Positions 26,402 through 34,874 of a DNA stretch of 64,000 nt are shown here, piece after piece. Location of the stretch: NCBI GenBank assembly GCA_902595525.1, contig CACJQJ010000002.1, positions 1 to 64,000 of the forward strand, given 5' to 3'. Position numbers and translations under genes: made by a program. This DNA is from an uncultured Alphaproteobacteria bacterium (GTDB lineage: Bacteria; Pseudomonadota; Alphaproteobacteria; HIMB59). Under the pieces are notes generated by a model. The model saw only the letters and a program-made list of their open reading frames with translations, was not told the origin of the DNA and ran no database searches. The stretch's first letter is position 1; every line of letters begins with the position of its first letter.

Positions 26402-27914
26402 TTTTAGTAAATAGAGGTTCAGGTTGTCGTATTTTTAAAAATTTTAAGTTCATTACCTCTTTAAAATTATCAAAAATATCTAATTTAATATTATTCGTAT
26501 TTTCGAATAAATTGAATACTTCTGAGGTTTTTGAAGGCATAAAAGGCACTAAATATTGACTAACCCTGATAATACATAGGCAAATATTAGCCAAAACTTT
26601 TTTCATTTGTTCAGGATCTGTTTTTTTTAATACCCAGGGAGCAGATTTATCGACATAATTATTTAAATCATTCATAAATAAAAATAATTTTTTTAAGTAT
26701 TCGTCATATTTGTAATTTTCCATATACTCAAACAATTCTTTTTCAGAGTCGTTAATTTGTTTTAAAATTTCAAAATTAAAATTATCTTCAGTTAAATTAA
26801 TACTTTGTTCTAAATTCTTACAAATAAAACTAAGAATTCTTTGTATTAAATTTCCGTAGTTATTTGCCAATTCACCATTAATTCTATTTTTGATAGCCAC
26901 CTTTGAAAAATCACCGTCATTACCAAATGGAACCTCTCTAAAAAGAAAATATCTTACTGAGTCTAAACCGTATTCATCAATCAATTCTTTAGGGTCAATT
27001 ACATTACCAAGACTTTTACTAATTTTTTGACCCTCATTTGTCCACCAACCATGCGCTACGATCTGCTTTGGTGGATCTAACTCTGCAGCCATTAAAAAAG
27101 CAGGCCAGAAAATAGCATGAAATCTGATTATATCCTTCCCTACTACATGTATCCCAGGCCAATATTTTTGATATAAATTAGAATTTTTATTTGGGTAATC
27201 TAAAGCTGAAATATAGTTAGTTAATGCATCTAACCAAACATAAACAATATGCCTTTCATCTGTAGGAACATCAATTCCCCATTTAAATGTTGTTCTGGAA
27301 ACGGATAGATCTTTCAAACCTGACTCAACAAATTTAATAACTTCATTAGATCTAGATTTTGGGACTATGAAATTTGGATTATTTTTATAAAAATCTAACA
27401 GTTTGTCTTGCCATTTAGAAAGTCTAAAAAAATATGACTCTTCTTCAACCCAAGATAATTCAGATCCAAAACTGTTATATTTTTTACCATTTTTTTCAAC
27501 TATTTCATTATCAGCTACAAAAGCTTCATCTCTTACAGAATACCATCCGCTATATTTGGACAAATAAATTTCATCTTTTTCCAACAGGACTTTCCATAAA
27601 TTTTGAACAGACTTTTTATGTCTTTCTTCTGTTGTTCTTATAAAATCATCATTAGATAAATTTAATAAATTACTTAGATCTTTAAAATTTTCTGAAACCA
27701 TATCCGTAAATTTTTGAGGATCAATATTTTTTCCTTGAGCAGCTCTTTCAACTTTTTGTCCATGCTCGTCGGTTCCTGTTAGAAAATAAGAATCGAGACC
27801 TCTACAATCATAAAATCTTTTTAATATATCAACAGCAATTGAAGTGTAAGCATGTCCAATATGAGGCTTATCATTCACATAATAAATCGGAGTTGTAAAA
27901 TAATTATTAGACAT
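26394..27914 (-). CDS. metG: Methionyl-tRNA synthetase
   Basis: Class Ia synthetase that charges tRNA(Met). It has the HIGH motif in NDKPHIGHAYTSIAVD and the KMSKS motif as KISKSLGNVIDP. The connective peptide lacks a CxxC zinc knuckle (WYSVRDEAFV), as in the zinc-free MetG form common in Alphaproteobacteria and Bacillus-like enzymes. At 506 residues it lacks the C-terminal tRNA-binding dimerisation domain. It lies in the holB-metG-tatD order, overlapping holB by 8 bases. Confidence 0.96.
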   Translation of the reverse strand: MSNNYFTTPIYYVNDKPHIGHAYTSIAVDILKRFYDCRGLDSYFLTGTDEHGQKVERAAQGKNIDPQKFTDMVSENFKDLSNLLNLSNDDFIRTTEERHKKSVQNLWKVLLEKDEIYLSKYSGWYSVRDEAFVADNEIVEKNGKKYNSFGSELSWVEEESYFFRLSKWQDKLLDFYKNNPNFIVPKSRSNEVIKFVESGLKDLSVSRTTFKWGIDVPTDERHIVYVWLDALTNYISALDYPNKNSNLYQKYWPGIHVVGKDIIRFHAIFWPAFLMAAELDPPKQIVAHGWWTNEGQKISKSLGNVIDPKELIDEYGLDSVRYFLFREVPFGNDGDFSKVAIKNRINGELANNYGNLIQRILSFICKNLEQSINLTEDNFNFEILKQINDSEKELFEYMENYKYDEYLKKLFLFMNDLNNYVDKSAPWVLKKTDPEQMKKVLANICLCIIRVSQYLVPFMPSKTSEVFNLFENTNNIKLDIFDNFKEVMNLKFLKIRQPEPLFTKIE

Positions 27915-28695
27915 ACTTAATAAGATTAGAATTTAATCTTGTAAAATAGATTGAAATTAGGTCATTTGTTAATGTATTGAATTTTAAACTTTCATCTACA
28001 TCAATTAAATAATCTGAATGAAGTTTTAATAGGTACTTGTATAGTTTTTTATTATTTAAATTACTTCTTAAATAGTAATTGAGTATTTTTAAAAATATTA
28101 ATGAACATACGCTTATTTGATCTTTATTAAATAGTTTAATCTTTTCAAAAAAATCAGTACTTTTTAAATCAATGAAAGGGTTAATAAGAGAGTGTATTAA
28201 TTCCTCTGAAATATTTTGATTTTGTCTTACTATGTCTTCTTTCATTGAATTGAAATCACTAAAAATTATCTTTGAATTCAAACCTCTGATAACTCTAGCC
28301 CTTGAAATTATTGTATCAGGTAAACTTATTAAGTTTTTAGAACAAAAAATAAAATAGGTTTTTGATGGCACTTCTTCAATGATTTTCAAAAGTCCATTTA
28401 AAGCATTAATATTTAAATAATTTACCTCTCTGACAAATATTACTTTGTTCAGGTTTAGTACATTTGTATGTAGAAACTCTTTTTTCATTTTTCTTACTTG
28501 ATCAATTGTTATAAATTTTGATTTTTCTTCAGGCTCTAGAATAATAAAACTTGTATCTATTTCATATTGTTTCTCATAGAAACTATTTAAAATTTGTTCC
28601 TCTAAATATGAAATACTCTCATTATTAGTAGTTTCTAATAAGTAAAAGCCACTGCTCTCAGATTTTATAGTATTTACTACTTTATCAATTTGCAT
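27907..28695 (-). CDS. holB: DNA polymerase III delta' subunit
   Basis: Clamp-loader subunit. The assignment rests on position between tmk and metG plus the AAA+ remnants: KFITIDQVRKMKKEFLHTN, NKVIFVREVNYLNINALNGLLKIIEEVPSKTYFIF (sensor region) and TIISRARVI, where the usual SRC is SRA. There is no P-loop, as expected for delta'. At 262 residues it is short for the family and divergent in its C-terminal half. It overlaps tmk by 19 bases. Confidence 0.85.
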   Translation of the reverse strand: MQIDKVVNTIKSESSGFYLLETTNNESISYLEEQILNSFYEKQYEIDTSFIILEPEEKSKFITIDQVRKMKKEFLHTNVLNLNKVIFVREVNYLNINALNGLLKIIEEVPSKTYFIFCSKNLISLPDTIISRARVIRGLNSKIIFSDFNSMKEDIVRQNQNISEELIHSLINPFIDLKSTDFFEKIKLFNKDQISVCSLIFLKILNYYLRSNLNNKKLYKYLLKLHSDYLIDVDESLKFNTLTNDLISIYFTRLNSNLIKYV

Positions 28696-29276
28696 TTTTT
28701 TAGACTTAATATGATTTTGTCATGTACTTCATTAGCAGATAGTGATGCATCAATAGCAACAAACTTACGTTCACCTATTTTTATTTTAGATATTTCTTCA
28801 TAATTTTTTTGAATTCTTGAGAATTGTCCAAAATATTTTTTATCAAATTTATTTGAATATAATCTTTTATTTTTCCTTCTTATTAAATTCTTTTTATCTA
28901 ACTTCAAATAAAAAGTTACCTTTGGGATAAATTTCTTATCAATTAACTTAATTAAACTGATAATAAGTTTTTTTTCTTTAGAATTATATTTTTGATAAGC
29001 ATAGGTAGAGTCAAAAAATCTATCAAATACAATAAAATCATTTTTTTTAATTGAAGATAATAATGCAAATCTAGATGCAAAGAAAAACATTATTAAACTT
29101 AAATTATCGAAATTAGATTTTAAAATCACATTTCTTATCTTTTCTAGATCTTTATTACCTCCAGGTTCTCTAGTAAAAGTAGATTTGATATTATTTTTTA
29201 TAAAATATTTTTTTAAAAGTTTTATCTGTGTCGATTTTCCAGAATATTCAAAACCTTCAAAACTGATTACTTTCAT
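28677..29276 (-). CDS. tmk: Thymidylate kinase
   Basis: Phosphorylates dTMP to dTDP. The P-loop is FEGFEYSGKSTQ (usual EGGEGSGKSTQ) near residues 6-17, followed by TREPGGNKDLEKIR and FDRFFDSTYAYQ, matching the DRx motif and the dTMP-binding region. At 199 residues it has normal length, with a very Lys/Ile-rich composition in line with the low GC. It is placed as usual between dacA and holB in the alphaproteobacterial cluster. Confidence 0.95.
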   Translation of the reverse strand: MKVISFEGFEYSGKSTQIKLLKKYFIKNNIKSTFTREPGGNKDLEKIRNVILKSNFDNLSLIMFFFASRFALLSSIKKNDFIVFDRFFDSTYAYQKYNSKEKKLIISLIKLIDKKFIPKVTFYLKLDKKNLIRRKNKRLYSNKFDKKYFGQFSRIQKNYEEISKIKIGERKFVAIDASLSANEVHDKIILSLKKCKLIK

Positions 29277-29291
29277 TCTATATGATATTAT

Positions 29292-30419
29292 TTAGTTAGA
29301 TCCAAGAATGATATAATAAATAGCTGAAAAAATTCTTGAAAAGAAATTCTTTTGCTCTATGTCCTCACCTGAAAATAAAGGAAATTCAGTATTCTTATCA
29401 GCAAACGATATTTGAAGTTTGGCTATTTGGTCGCCTTTTTGAATTGGAGTTGCAATAGGCTCCTCTACTATCACATTAACTTTAGCAGAAGATAATTGTG
29501 CTTTTGGAATGCTCACACTTATATCGTTTAAAGCAACTAGGTCTACTTTGTCGTCTTTACCTAGCCAAGTATCAGCTTCTTGAATAACCTCATTTTTTTT
29601 AAAAAAATCTACTAATTGAAAATTGTTGAAACCCCAATCCATTAATCTTAGTGACTCCTGGGCCCTTGATTTGGAAGAGTCTAGTCCATTTAGAACAATA
29701 ATCAGGCGCCTATCCCCTCTTTCAGCAGATCCAACTAAACCGTAGCCAGCTGCTTCTGTATAACCTGTTTTAAAGCCATCAGACCCCTCAAATGTATATA
29801 GGAGTGGATTTCTGTTATCTTGTTTGATCCCGCTGTATGTAAAATCACTTAATTTATACATTTGATATAGTTCATAATGATTTTCAATCGTGTACTGAGC
29901 TATTTTAGCCAGGTCTTCAGCTGTGGTGTAATGATTGTCATCAGGCCAGCCACTGCTATTTGTAAAATTAGTCTCTGTGAGTCCTATTTTTTTGCCTAAA
30001 TTATTCATTTCAATAGCAAAAATTTCCTCAGAACCAGATATACCCTCTGCTAAAGCAATCGAGGCATCATTTCCGCTCTGAACAATAATTCCTAGTAATA
30101 AATCATAAACTTTTACTCTTTTGTCTACCTCTATAAACATCTTTGACCCGCCCATTTTCCATGCCTTTTTACTTACTAAAAACTCTTGATCCAATGATAA
30201 AGTACCATTTTTGATTTTTTCAAAGGCTACAAGAGCAGTCATCATCTTAGTCATACTTGATGGATATGTTTTGGCTTTAGAGTTTTTTTCTAAAAGAACT
30301 TCGTTAGTTGATAAATCGATTATTAGCGCCGTTTTTGCCAAACTCTCAATAGCAAGAGATTGTTTAGGAAATAGAATTATTATTACTATAAATATTAAAT
30401 TAAGGGGTTTTTTTTGCAT
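29292..30419 (-). CDS. dacA: D-alanyl-D-alanine carboxypeptidase (PBP5/6 type)
   Basis: Periplasmic penicillin-binding protein that trims the terminal D-Ala of peptidoglycan stem peptides. All three active-site motifs are intact: SxxK at S55-K58 (PSSMTK), SGN in VQSGNDASIALAEG, and KTG in GFKTGYTEAAGYG. A signal peptide occupies about residues 1-23, the PBP5 C-terminal beta domain follows, and an amphipathic tail (FFSRIFSAIYYIILG) could anchor it to the membrane. It overlaps the RlpA-like gene by 20 bases. Confidence 0.95.
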   Translation of the reverse strand: MQKKPLNLIFIVIIILFPKQSLAIESLAKTALIIDLSTNEVLLEKNSKAKTYPSSMTKMMTALVAFEKIKNGTLSLDQEFLVSKKAWKMGGSKMFIEVDKRVKVYDLLLGIIVQSGNDASIALAEGISGSEEIFAIEMNNLGKKIGLTETNFTNSSGWPDDNHYTTAEDLAKIAQYTIENHYELYQMYKLSDFTYSGIKQDNRNPLLYTFEGSDGFKTGYTEAAGYGLVGSAERGDRRLIIVLNGLDSSKSRAQESLRLMDWGFNNFQLVDFFKKNEVIQEADTWLGKDDKVDLVALNDISVSIPKAQLSSAKVNVIVEEPIATPIQKGDQIAKLQISFADKNTEFPLFSGEDIEQKNFFSRIFSAIYYIILGSN

Positions 30420-31173
30420 TTAAATATCCATTTTTAATTAGAAAATCTAACTTAAGATTTATATCACTCTTTAGAAATGGGCCAGCAAAAACCTTAACCC
30501 CTTCGTCATTTTCTTCATAAAACAATCCTAAATTCTTAATTTTATTAGTTTTAAGCTTTGCTAGATTTATATCTTTATAAATTTCAACTAATATAGTGTT
30601 TTGTCTCTCAGAATTTTTAATATCTAAAGTTTTAATTTTCTCATAATCAAGTTTTTCACTAATTTCAGTTTGATCTTGATCTAACTGTTCAAATGAAATT
30701 TCTGTATCATCCATCTTTATCTTACTCTCTTCTTTTGAGTCGACAACATTTCTCAAAATTATTGATTCATCTTTTAAATATTCTAAATATACTTTTGAGT
30801 TTATTGATATTTTATCAATTATCTCTTGACTTAATGAAAGCCTATTTTCAGTATCTAGCTTAATATTTCTTACAACAATACTGTTATCTAAGTTATTGGG
30901 ATCTGATAATCTTACAACGCTGGGTATAGGCAAATTAGAATGATGAATATTATTACCCTCTATTCTTTCATCTGTAACAAACTTTTCTAAAACACTTAAC
31001 TCAATGTTATAATCATCAAGTGGAGATATAATAACATCTGATTTTTTAAAGTAATCTTGGGTTGTGACTTCTTCTTCTTTTTTTATATCGTCTACAGTAT
31101 CAATAGATGTTACTGTACATGATGATAAAATTAGTAAAAACAGTATTTTATAGTAACTATTTAAATTTATCAC
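30400..31173 (-). CDS. rlpA: Degenerate RlpA-like lipoprotein with SPOR domain
   Basis: Lipoprotein with signal and lipobox LILSSC (Cys near residue 19). The middle keeps traces of the RlpA double-psi beta-barrel: IHHSNLPIPSVVRLSDPNNLDNSIVVR corresponds to the usual AAHxTLPxPSxVRVTNLxNGRSIVVR, but the following NDRGPF with the catalytic Asp is replaced by NIKLDT. The C-terminal 60 residues (ILVEIYKDINLAKLKTNKI and VKVFAGPF) fit a SPOR peptidoglycan-binding domain. Its position before dacA supports RlpA ancestry. Probably binds denuded septal glycans without lytic activity. Confidence 0.72.
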   Translation of the reverse strand: MINLNSYYKILFLLILSSCTVTSIDTVDDIKKEEEVTTQDYFKKSDVIISPLDDYNIELSVLEKFVTDERIEGNNIHHSNLPIPSVVRLSDPNNLDNSIVVRNIKLDTENRLSLSQEIIDKISINSKVYLEYLKDESIILRNVVDSKEESKIKMDDTEISFEQLDQDQTEISEKLDYEKIKTLDIKNSERQNTILVEIYKDINLAKLKTNKIKNLGLFYEENDEGVKVFAGPFLKSDINLKLDFLIKNGYLNAKKTP

Positions 31174-32209
31174 TTAATAATCCGACTGAAAGACCATAAT
31201 AGTTTGAGCAGTTGTAGGAAAGAATATTTAAATAATTATCGTATACAATAAAATATCTGAAATCACCCTCTTCCCTACCCATCCTTAACAAATAACTATT
31301 AATATCTAAATTATCCAAAGATTTTCCATTCATTTTTTTAAAATTCATAAGTTTAAATTCACTTAAAGGTAATTGTTTAGACAATTTTTTTACTGCTAAA
31401 CAACCTTTTTCTCTTTTAATGAATAATTCTGGTTCTAAAGATTTTATATTTGCCGGGGGTATTACTTCCCTACCCCAAGTGTAATTTGGATTCCATTTGT
31501 TTGAACCTACTCCTTGTAGATATCTTGCAATTGAGGCTAATGAGTCTTCAGTGTCGGTCCAAATATTTTTTTTACCATCATTATTGAAATCTTGAGCGTA
31601 ATTCAAAAAACTAGAGGGCATAAATTGATTTTGACCCATAGCTCCTGCCCAAGAGCCTTTAAAATCAATAACATTAATGTGTCCTTGCTCAAGAATTTTA
31701 AGAGCGTTATATAATTCTTTAGTAAAGTATCGTCTTCTTCTCTCATCATATGACATAGTTAAAAGACTCTCTAATACCGGATAATTACCTGTGATTTTTC
31801 CATACGCAGTTTCTAAACCCCATATAGATAAAATAAATCTAGATTGCACATTATAATAATTATCAATTTTATTTAATAAATTACTGTATTTGCTTTTATT
31901 TTTTAAGCCATTTTGTATTCTCAAATCAGAATTTCTTTTCTCAATATATTCAGAAAAAGTCAAAGTAAATTCAGGCTGGCACTTATCATTTTCAATAACT
32001 CTTTTATTGACCTCATATGGTGCTATTAATTCAGAAACAAAGCTTTTATTTAAGCCAAAATCAGCAGATCTATTTACTATTTCTTCTTTCCAATCATCAA
32101 ATCCCGAAAAATCATAATTTTGAAGCACATCACAATTTTTGGGATCATGGGCAATAAGATTATTTATAAAAAAAAAATTCAAGGATATATAAAGTAAAAT
32201 TTTAATCAT
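31157..32209 (-). CDS. mltB: Lytic murein transglycosylase B family protein
   Basis: Cleaves glycan strands of peptidoglycan to 1,6-anhydro products. The catalytic Glu is E133 in SIWGLETAYGKITGNYPVLESLLTM; AMGQNQFMPSSFLNYAQDFNNDGKKNIW carries the substrate-groove residues and a Ca-binding-like loop. A signal peptide covers residues 1-20 (ends NLIA) with no lipobox, so it is a soluble periplasmic form. At 350 residues it has normal length. First gene of the operon that runs through rlpA, dacA, tmk, holB, metG and tatD. Confidence 0.93.
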   Translation of the reverse strand: MIKILLYISLNFFFINNLIAHDPKNCDVLQNYDFSGFDDWKEEIVNRSADFGLNKSFVSELIAPYEVNKRVIENDKCQPEFTLTFSEYIEKRNSDLRIQNGLKNKSKYSNLLNKIDNYYNVQSRFILSIWGLETAYGKITGNYPVLESLLTMSYDERRRRYFTKELYNALKILEQGHINVIDFKGSWAGAMGQNQFMPSSFLNYAQDFNNDGKKNIWTDTEDSLASIARYLQGVGSNKWNPNYTWGREVIPPANIKSLEPELFIKREKGCLAVKKLSKQLPLSEFKLMNFKKMNGKSLDNLDINSYLLRMGREEGDFRYFIVYDNYLNILSYNCSNYYGLSVGLLSDKFK

Positions 32210-32321
32210 AATCTGATTCCTGCACTATTATATAACCATTATAATCTAATAGTTATTTCTTAAAATTTACCAAATTATATTAGTTACTGTTAAAAAAGAT
32301 GATATTTGCTATAAATATTTC

Positions 32322-32708
32322 ATGATTTTAACAAATACAGGAAAAAAATTTGTATATGCATCTGTTTTAATGATGCTACTTTCAATGGTACTTCCTTGGG
32401 ACTCACTAGAGGATTATACTTATTCTGAGTCAATGGGCTTGCTCATGAATGTTATTCCTGCTGTTATATTCGTGTGTGCTGTGGCTATTGTTGTTTTAAA
32501 GCCATTAGCTTTGTTATTATCAAAAATTGGCACAAATATTGTTTTTTTACTACTTTGTTTAATGAACGGTATAGTCTTATACATGGGAATGCAATATTAT
32601 CCAGATACCTACACTATTGGTTATTTTTTATTTCCATCATCTGTAATTGTTTTTATGTTAGGTACTATTTACAGTGTTAATCGAGTTGATGGAACCACTA
32701 GTAATTAA
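32322..32708 (+). CDS. Four-helix integral membrane protein of unknown function
   Basis: A 128-residue protein with four predicted transmembrane segments (about residues 10-26, 38-61, 66-85 and 95-115) and short loops; a Trp-Asp-Ser loop (PWDSLEDYTYSES) lies between the first two. No family recognised. It is divergent from mltB (112-base gap) and convergent with a TauE-type transporter (6 bases). The regular hydrophobic pattern supports a real gene. Confidence 0.65.
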   Translation: MILTNTGKKFVYASVLMMLLSMVLPWDSLEDYTYSESMGLLMNVIPAVIFVCAVAIVVLKPLALLLSKIGTNIVFLLLCLMNGIVLYMGMQYYPDTYTIGYFLFPSSVIVFMLGTIYSVNRVDGTTSN

Positions 32709-32714
32709 TTAAAT

Positions 32715-33470
32715 TTATAAAAAAGCATTTATCAATATTATTCCACTCATCACTAATAACATTAAGTAAAATAATTTTTTAAATAATTTTTCTGAGATAA
32801 AACTTCTTATTTTTTTACCTAAAAAGAAGCCAATAATTACTGGGAGAGTAACAATTAATGAGGGAATAATTGTATTAATACTAATCAGCTTACTATACGA
32901 AAGTGATAAAAATTGCATGCAACTATATAGTAAAAATGCTAATCCCATAAATTGCACTGTTTTTTCTTTATTGTATTTAAGTGATTGTAATAAGAAAACA
33001 AAGGGCATGGTGTAAATACTAGTTAGTCCTATAATAAATCCATTAAGAGATCCCACTAAAAGTTGTATGATAGAATTTTGGTGATTAGGTATAGCAACAA
33101 CTCTATTAGAAAGTGATAATGAGGAATTTATGAAAAGCAAAATCGCTATGAATATCAGTATTAGATCTGACTCAAGAGCTTTTAGTAAGAAGACACCTGG
33201 TACTACGATTAATGTTGAAAAAACAAGAAAATATCTAGTATCTTTTATTATGGCTTTTAAATTACTGCCATTTATCATTTGAAAAAAACTTGTAATAATT
33301 GTTGGAATTATAACAAGTGCAATAGTCTCTTTTACATCAATAACGAATGTGAGCAAGGATATAACGACTGTTATAAGACCTACTCCTAATATCCCTTGAG
33401 TTATTCCACCTAAGAAATAGGCGAATAAAATATAAACAACTGTTAATAATGGTAGATTACTATAAATCAC
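32715..33470 (-). CDS. TauE/SafE-family (TSUP) anion exporter/permease
   Basis: Membrane protein with about eight hydrophobic segments and the TSUP duplicated fold. The N-terminal LGGITQGILGVGLITVVISLL and the second-half GSLNGFIIGLTSIYTMPFVF are the family's glycine-rich repeat signatures. Members move sulfite, sulfoacetate or other organosulfur anions, but the substrate here is unknown. At 251 residues it has normal length. Monocistronic, upstream of the tRNA gene on the opposite strand. Confidence 0.85.
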   Translation of the reverse strand: MIYSNLPLLTVVYILFAYFLGGITQGILGVGLITVVISLLTFVIDVKETIALVIIPTIITSFFQMINGSNLKAIIKDTRYFLVFSTLIVVPGVFLLKALESDLILIFIAILLFINSSLSLSNRVVAIPNHQNSIIQLLVGSLNGFIIGLTSIYTMPFVFLLQSLKYNKEKTVQFMGLAFLLYSCMQFLSLSYSKLISINTIIPSLIVTLPVIIGFFLGKKIRSFISEKLFKKLFYLMLLVMSGIILINAFL

Positions 33471-33526
33471 TTACAAACATAACATGAGATGCTTAGTAAT
33501 GTATTTATTAAAAGGTAAATTTATAA

Positions 33527-33554
33527 TTGATTTAAAAATAACCTAATATATACA
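33527..33554 (+). promoter_or_regulatory. Probable promoter of tRNA-Ser
   Basis: TTGATT and TATACA are spaced by 16 bases, ending 20 bases before the mature tRNA 5' end, which leaves a short leader for RNase P processing. Confidence 0.42.
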
Positions 33555-33574
33555 TTTTAGACGCTTTTATCTTT

Positions 33575-33664
33575 GGAAGGATGGCTGAGCGGTTGAAAGC
33601 ACCGGTCTTGAAAACCGGCAAAGGGGCAACTCTTTCCTGGGTTCGAATCCCAGTCCTTCCGCCA
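33575..33664 (+). tRNA. tRNA-Ser (anticodon UGA)
   Basis: A 90-base cloverleaf. The acceptor stem GGAAGGA pairs with TCCTTCC, followed by discriminator G and an encoded CCA. The D-arm starts GCTGAGCGGTTGAAAGC, the anticodon stem CCGGT/ACCGG encloses CTTGAAA (anticodon TGA), a long variable arm as expected for a class II serine tRNA follows, and the T-arm is CTGGG-TTCGAAT-CCCAG. All paired positions agree. It reads UCN codons, mainly UCA. Confidence 0.98.
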
Positions 33665-33730
33665 TTTGATCTATTTACAATTTTCCAAATGTATAATTAT
33701 TATTAATATTTTTATTTAAAAGGAGAAAAT

Positions 33731-34093
33731 ATGACTGATCGTGTGTGTATAAATCTTTCCTATGCTGTACCAAATGATAAAGCTGCTGAAGTTGAAAATA
33801 TTTTTAGCACTCATGGAAAATGGATGACTGAATTTTATTCGGATGGAAAAGATCATTTGTTAAATGCTTATTTTACTAAAGCACCAGAATTTAAAGATCC
33901 AACTGATCCAAGTAAGGGAGAAACAGGAAATACATTATTTACTATAAATGAACAATTTGTTTCTATGGAGAGTGTTCAAAGACATGTCGAAAATGCCAGT
34001 AAAAATGATTATTTTCCAGATTTTGCTAAATTATTAAATGACTATGGAAAAGTTTTAAGTATGGGTGGCAGTGTATTTGTTTCGATAAGGTAA
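33731..34093 (+). CDS. Conserved small protein of unknown function
   Basis: A 120-residue soluble protein starting at ATG after a good AAGGAG site, one of the few clear Shine-Dalgarno sites here, suggesting strong translation. The pattern of an N-terminal strand, helix and RHVENASKNDYFPDFAKLL would fit a dimeric alpha/beta-barrel, as in its neighbour, but no family signature was recognised. It ends 2 bases from the convergent heme-monooxygenase-like gene. Confidence 0.72.
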   Translation: MTDRVCINLSYAVPNDKAAEVENIFSTHGKWMTEFYSDGKDHLLNAYFTKAPEFKDPTDPSKGETGNTLFTINEQFVSMESVQRHVENASKNDYFPDFAKLLNDYGKVLSMGGSVFVSIR

Positions 34094-34095
34094 AA

Positions 34096-34398
34096 TTATA
34101 ATACTACTTCAAAACCTTCAAACTGTGGGTGGTCTAAGTAAACACTTTTATGCCCACCTGCATTCTGATGTGCCTTTCTAAAAGCCTCAGATTTAGTCCA
34201 ATTAATAAAATCTTGTTTTGAACCCCACTCACTATGCGAAGCGTATAGTGTATATTCTTCATTAGATTCACTTTTAATTAAATTAAATTTCTTAAAACCA
34301 GGGACTTGGTTTAAATGAGTATCCCTATTCCTCCAAATATCTTCAAAATGTTTCTCTTCACCTAATTTTACTTTGAATCTATTCATTGCAATAAACAT
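34096..34398 (-). CDS. Antibiotic-biosynthesis-monooxygenase-domain protein, IsdG/HmoB-like
   Basis: Single ABM-domain protein (100 residues) with the ferredoxin-like dimeric barrel fold. The start MFIAMNRFKVKLGEEKHFEDIWRNRD and the middle PGFKKFNLIKSES match heme-degrading monooxygenase-like proteins; SHSEWGSKQDFINWTKSEAFRKAH completes the family pattern, with His and Trp in the usual places. It has a clear AGGAG ribosome-binding site. Heme cleavage is possible but not shown by sequence alone. Confidence 0.85.
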   Translation of the reverse strand: MFIAMNRFKVKLGEEKHFEDIWRNRDTHLNQVPGFKKFNLIKSESNEEYTLYASHSEWGSKQDFINWTKSEAFRKAHQNAGGHKSVYLDHPQFEGFEVVL

Positions 34399-34415
34399 TT
34401 ATTATCTCCTATGAG

Positions 34416-34874
34416 CTATTCTGATATAATAATTCTTGTGTTGGTTCCTATTGCAATAGTTACTCTAGAACCAATGGGTATTTGTTCTGCACCTGATTGA
34501 ACTATTGAAATATCATCATCTGTGTCATCAACATCTACAACATATTGAAATCCTGTATGATCACCTAATGACGAGCCAGCAACATAACCTACTATAGCAC
34601 CACCTATAGTCCCAACTACAGCTGCAGCATCTCTGCAGTCATCGTCAAAAATACCCTCTCCACATCCTACAACAAAACCAACTAAACCTCCTGTAAGAGC
34701 GCCAATACCAGAGCTTTCACCAGTAATTTTGACTGGTTCAGCTGCAACGAGTGTTCCATATTTAACTGTGTTAACTTTTTGTGTATCTGATTTTTTCACC
34801 CCAGTATTAAAATCACCACACGATGTTATCAATGCGAATAATAATAAAAAAGATAATTTAGGCAGGTCTGTCAT
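34416..34874 (-). CDS. Glycine-zipper outer-membrane lipoprotein, SlyB/17-kDa antigen type
   Basis: Lipoprotein with signal MTDLPKLSFLLLFALITSC, the Cys being the lipidation site. A glycine-zipper 2TM region (about residues 50-105; GALTGGLVGFVVG and GTIGGAIVGYVAGSSLGD) and a C-terminal beta domain follow (SIVQSGAEQIPIGSRVTIAIG). The ATG giving the lipobox signal is preferred to the longest frame, which would begin 24 codons earlier and break the signal. It overlaps the upstream oxygenase gene by 17 bases. Confidence 0.85.
   Translation of the reverse strand: MTDLPKLSFLLLFALITSCGDFNTGVKKSDTQKVNTVKYGTLVAAEPVKITGESSGIGALTGGLVGFVVGCGEGIFDDDCRDAAAVVGTIGGAIVGYVAGSSLGDHTGFQYVVDVDDTDDDISIVQSGAEQIPIGSRVTIAIGTNTRIIISE

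Noticed and set aside
32210..32321. Riboswitch or shared operator between mltB and the membrane-protein gene
   Set aside because: Only short AT-only inverted repeats such as CTATTA/TAATAG, expected by chance at this base composition.
33575..33730. Integration (att) site at the tRNA-Ser 3' end
   Set aside because: No repeat of the tRNA end, integrase or foreign-looking genes follow.
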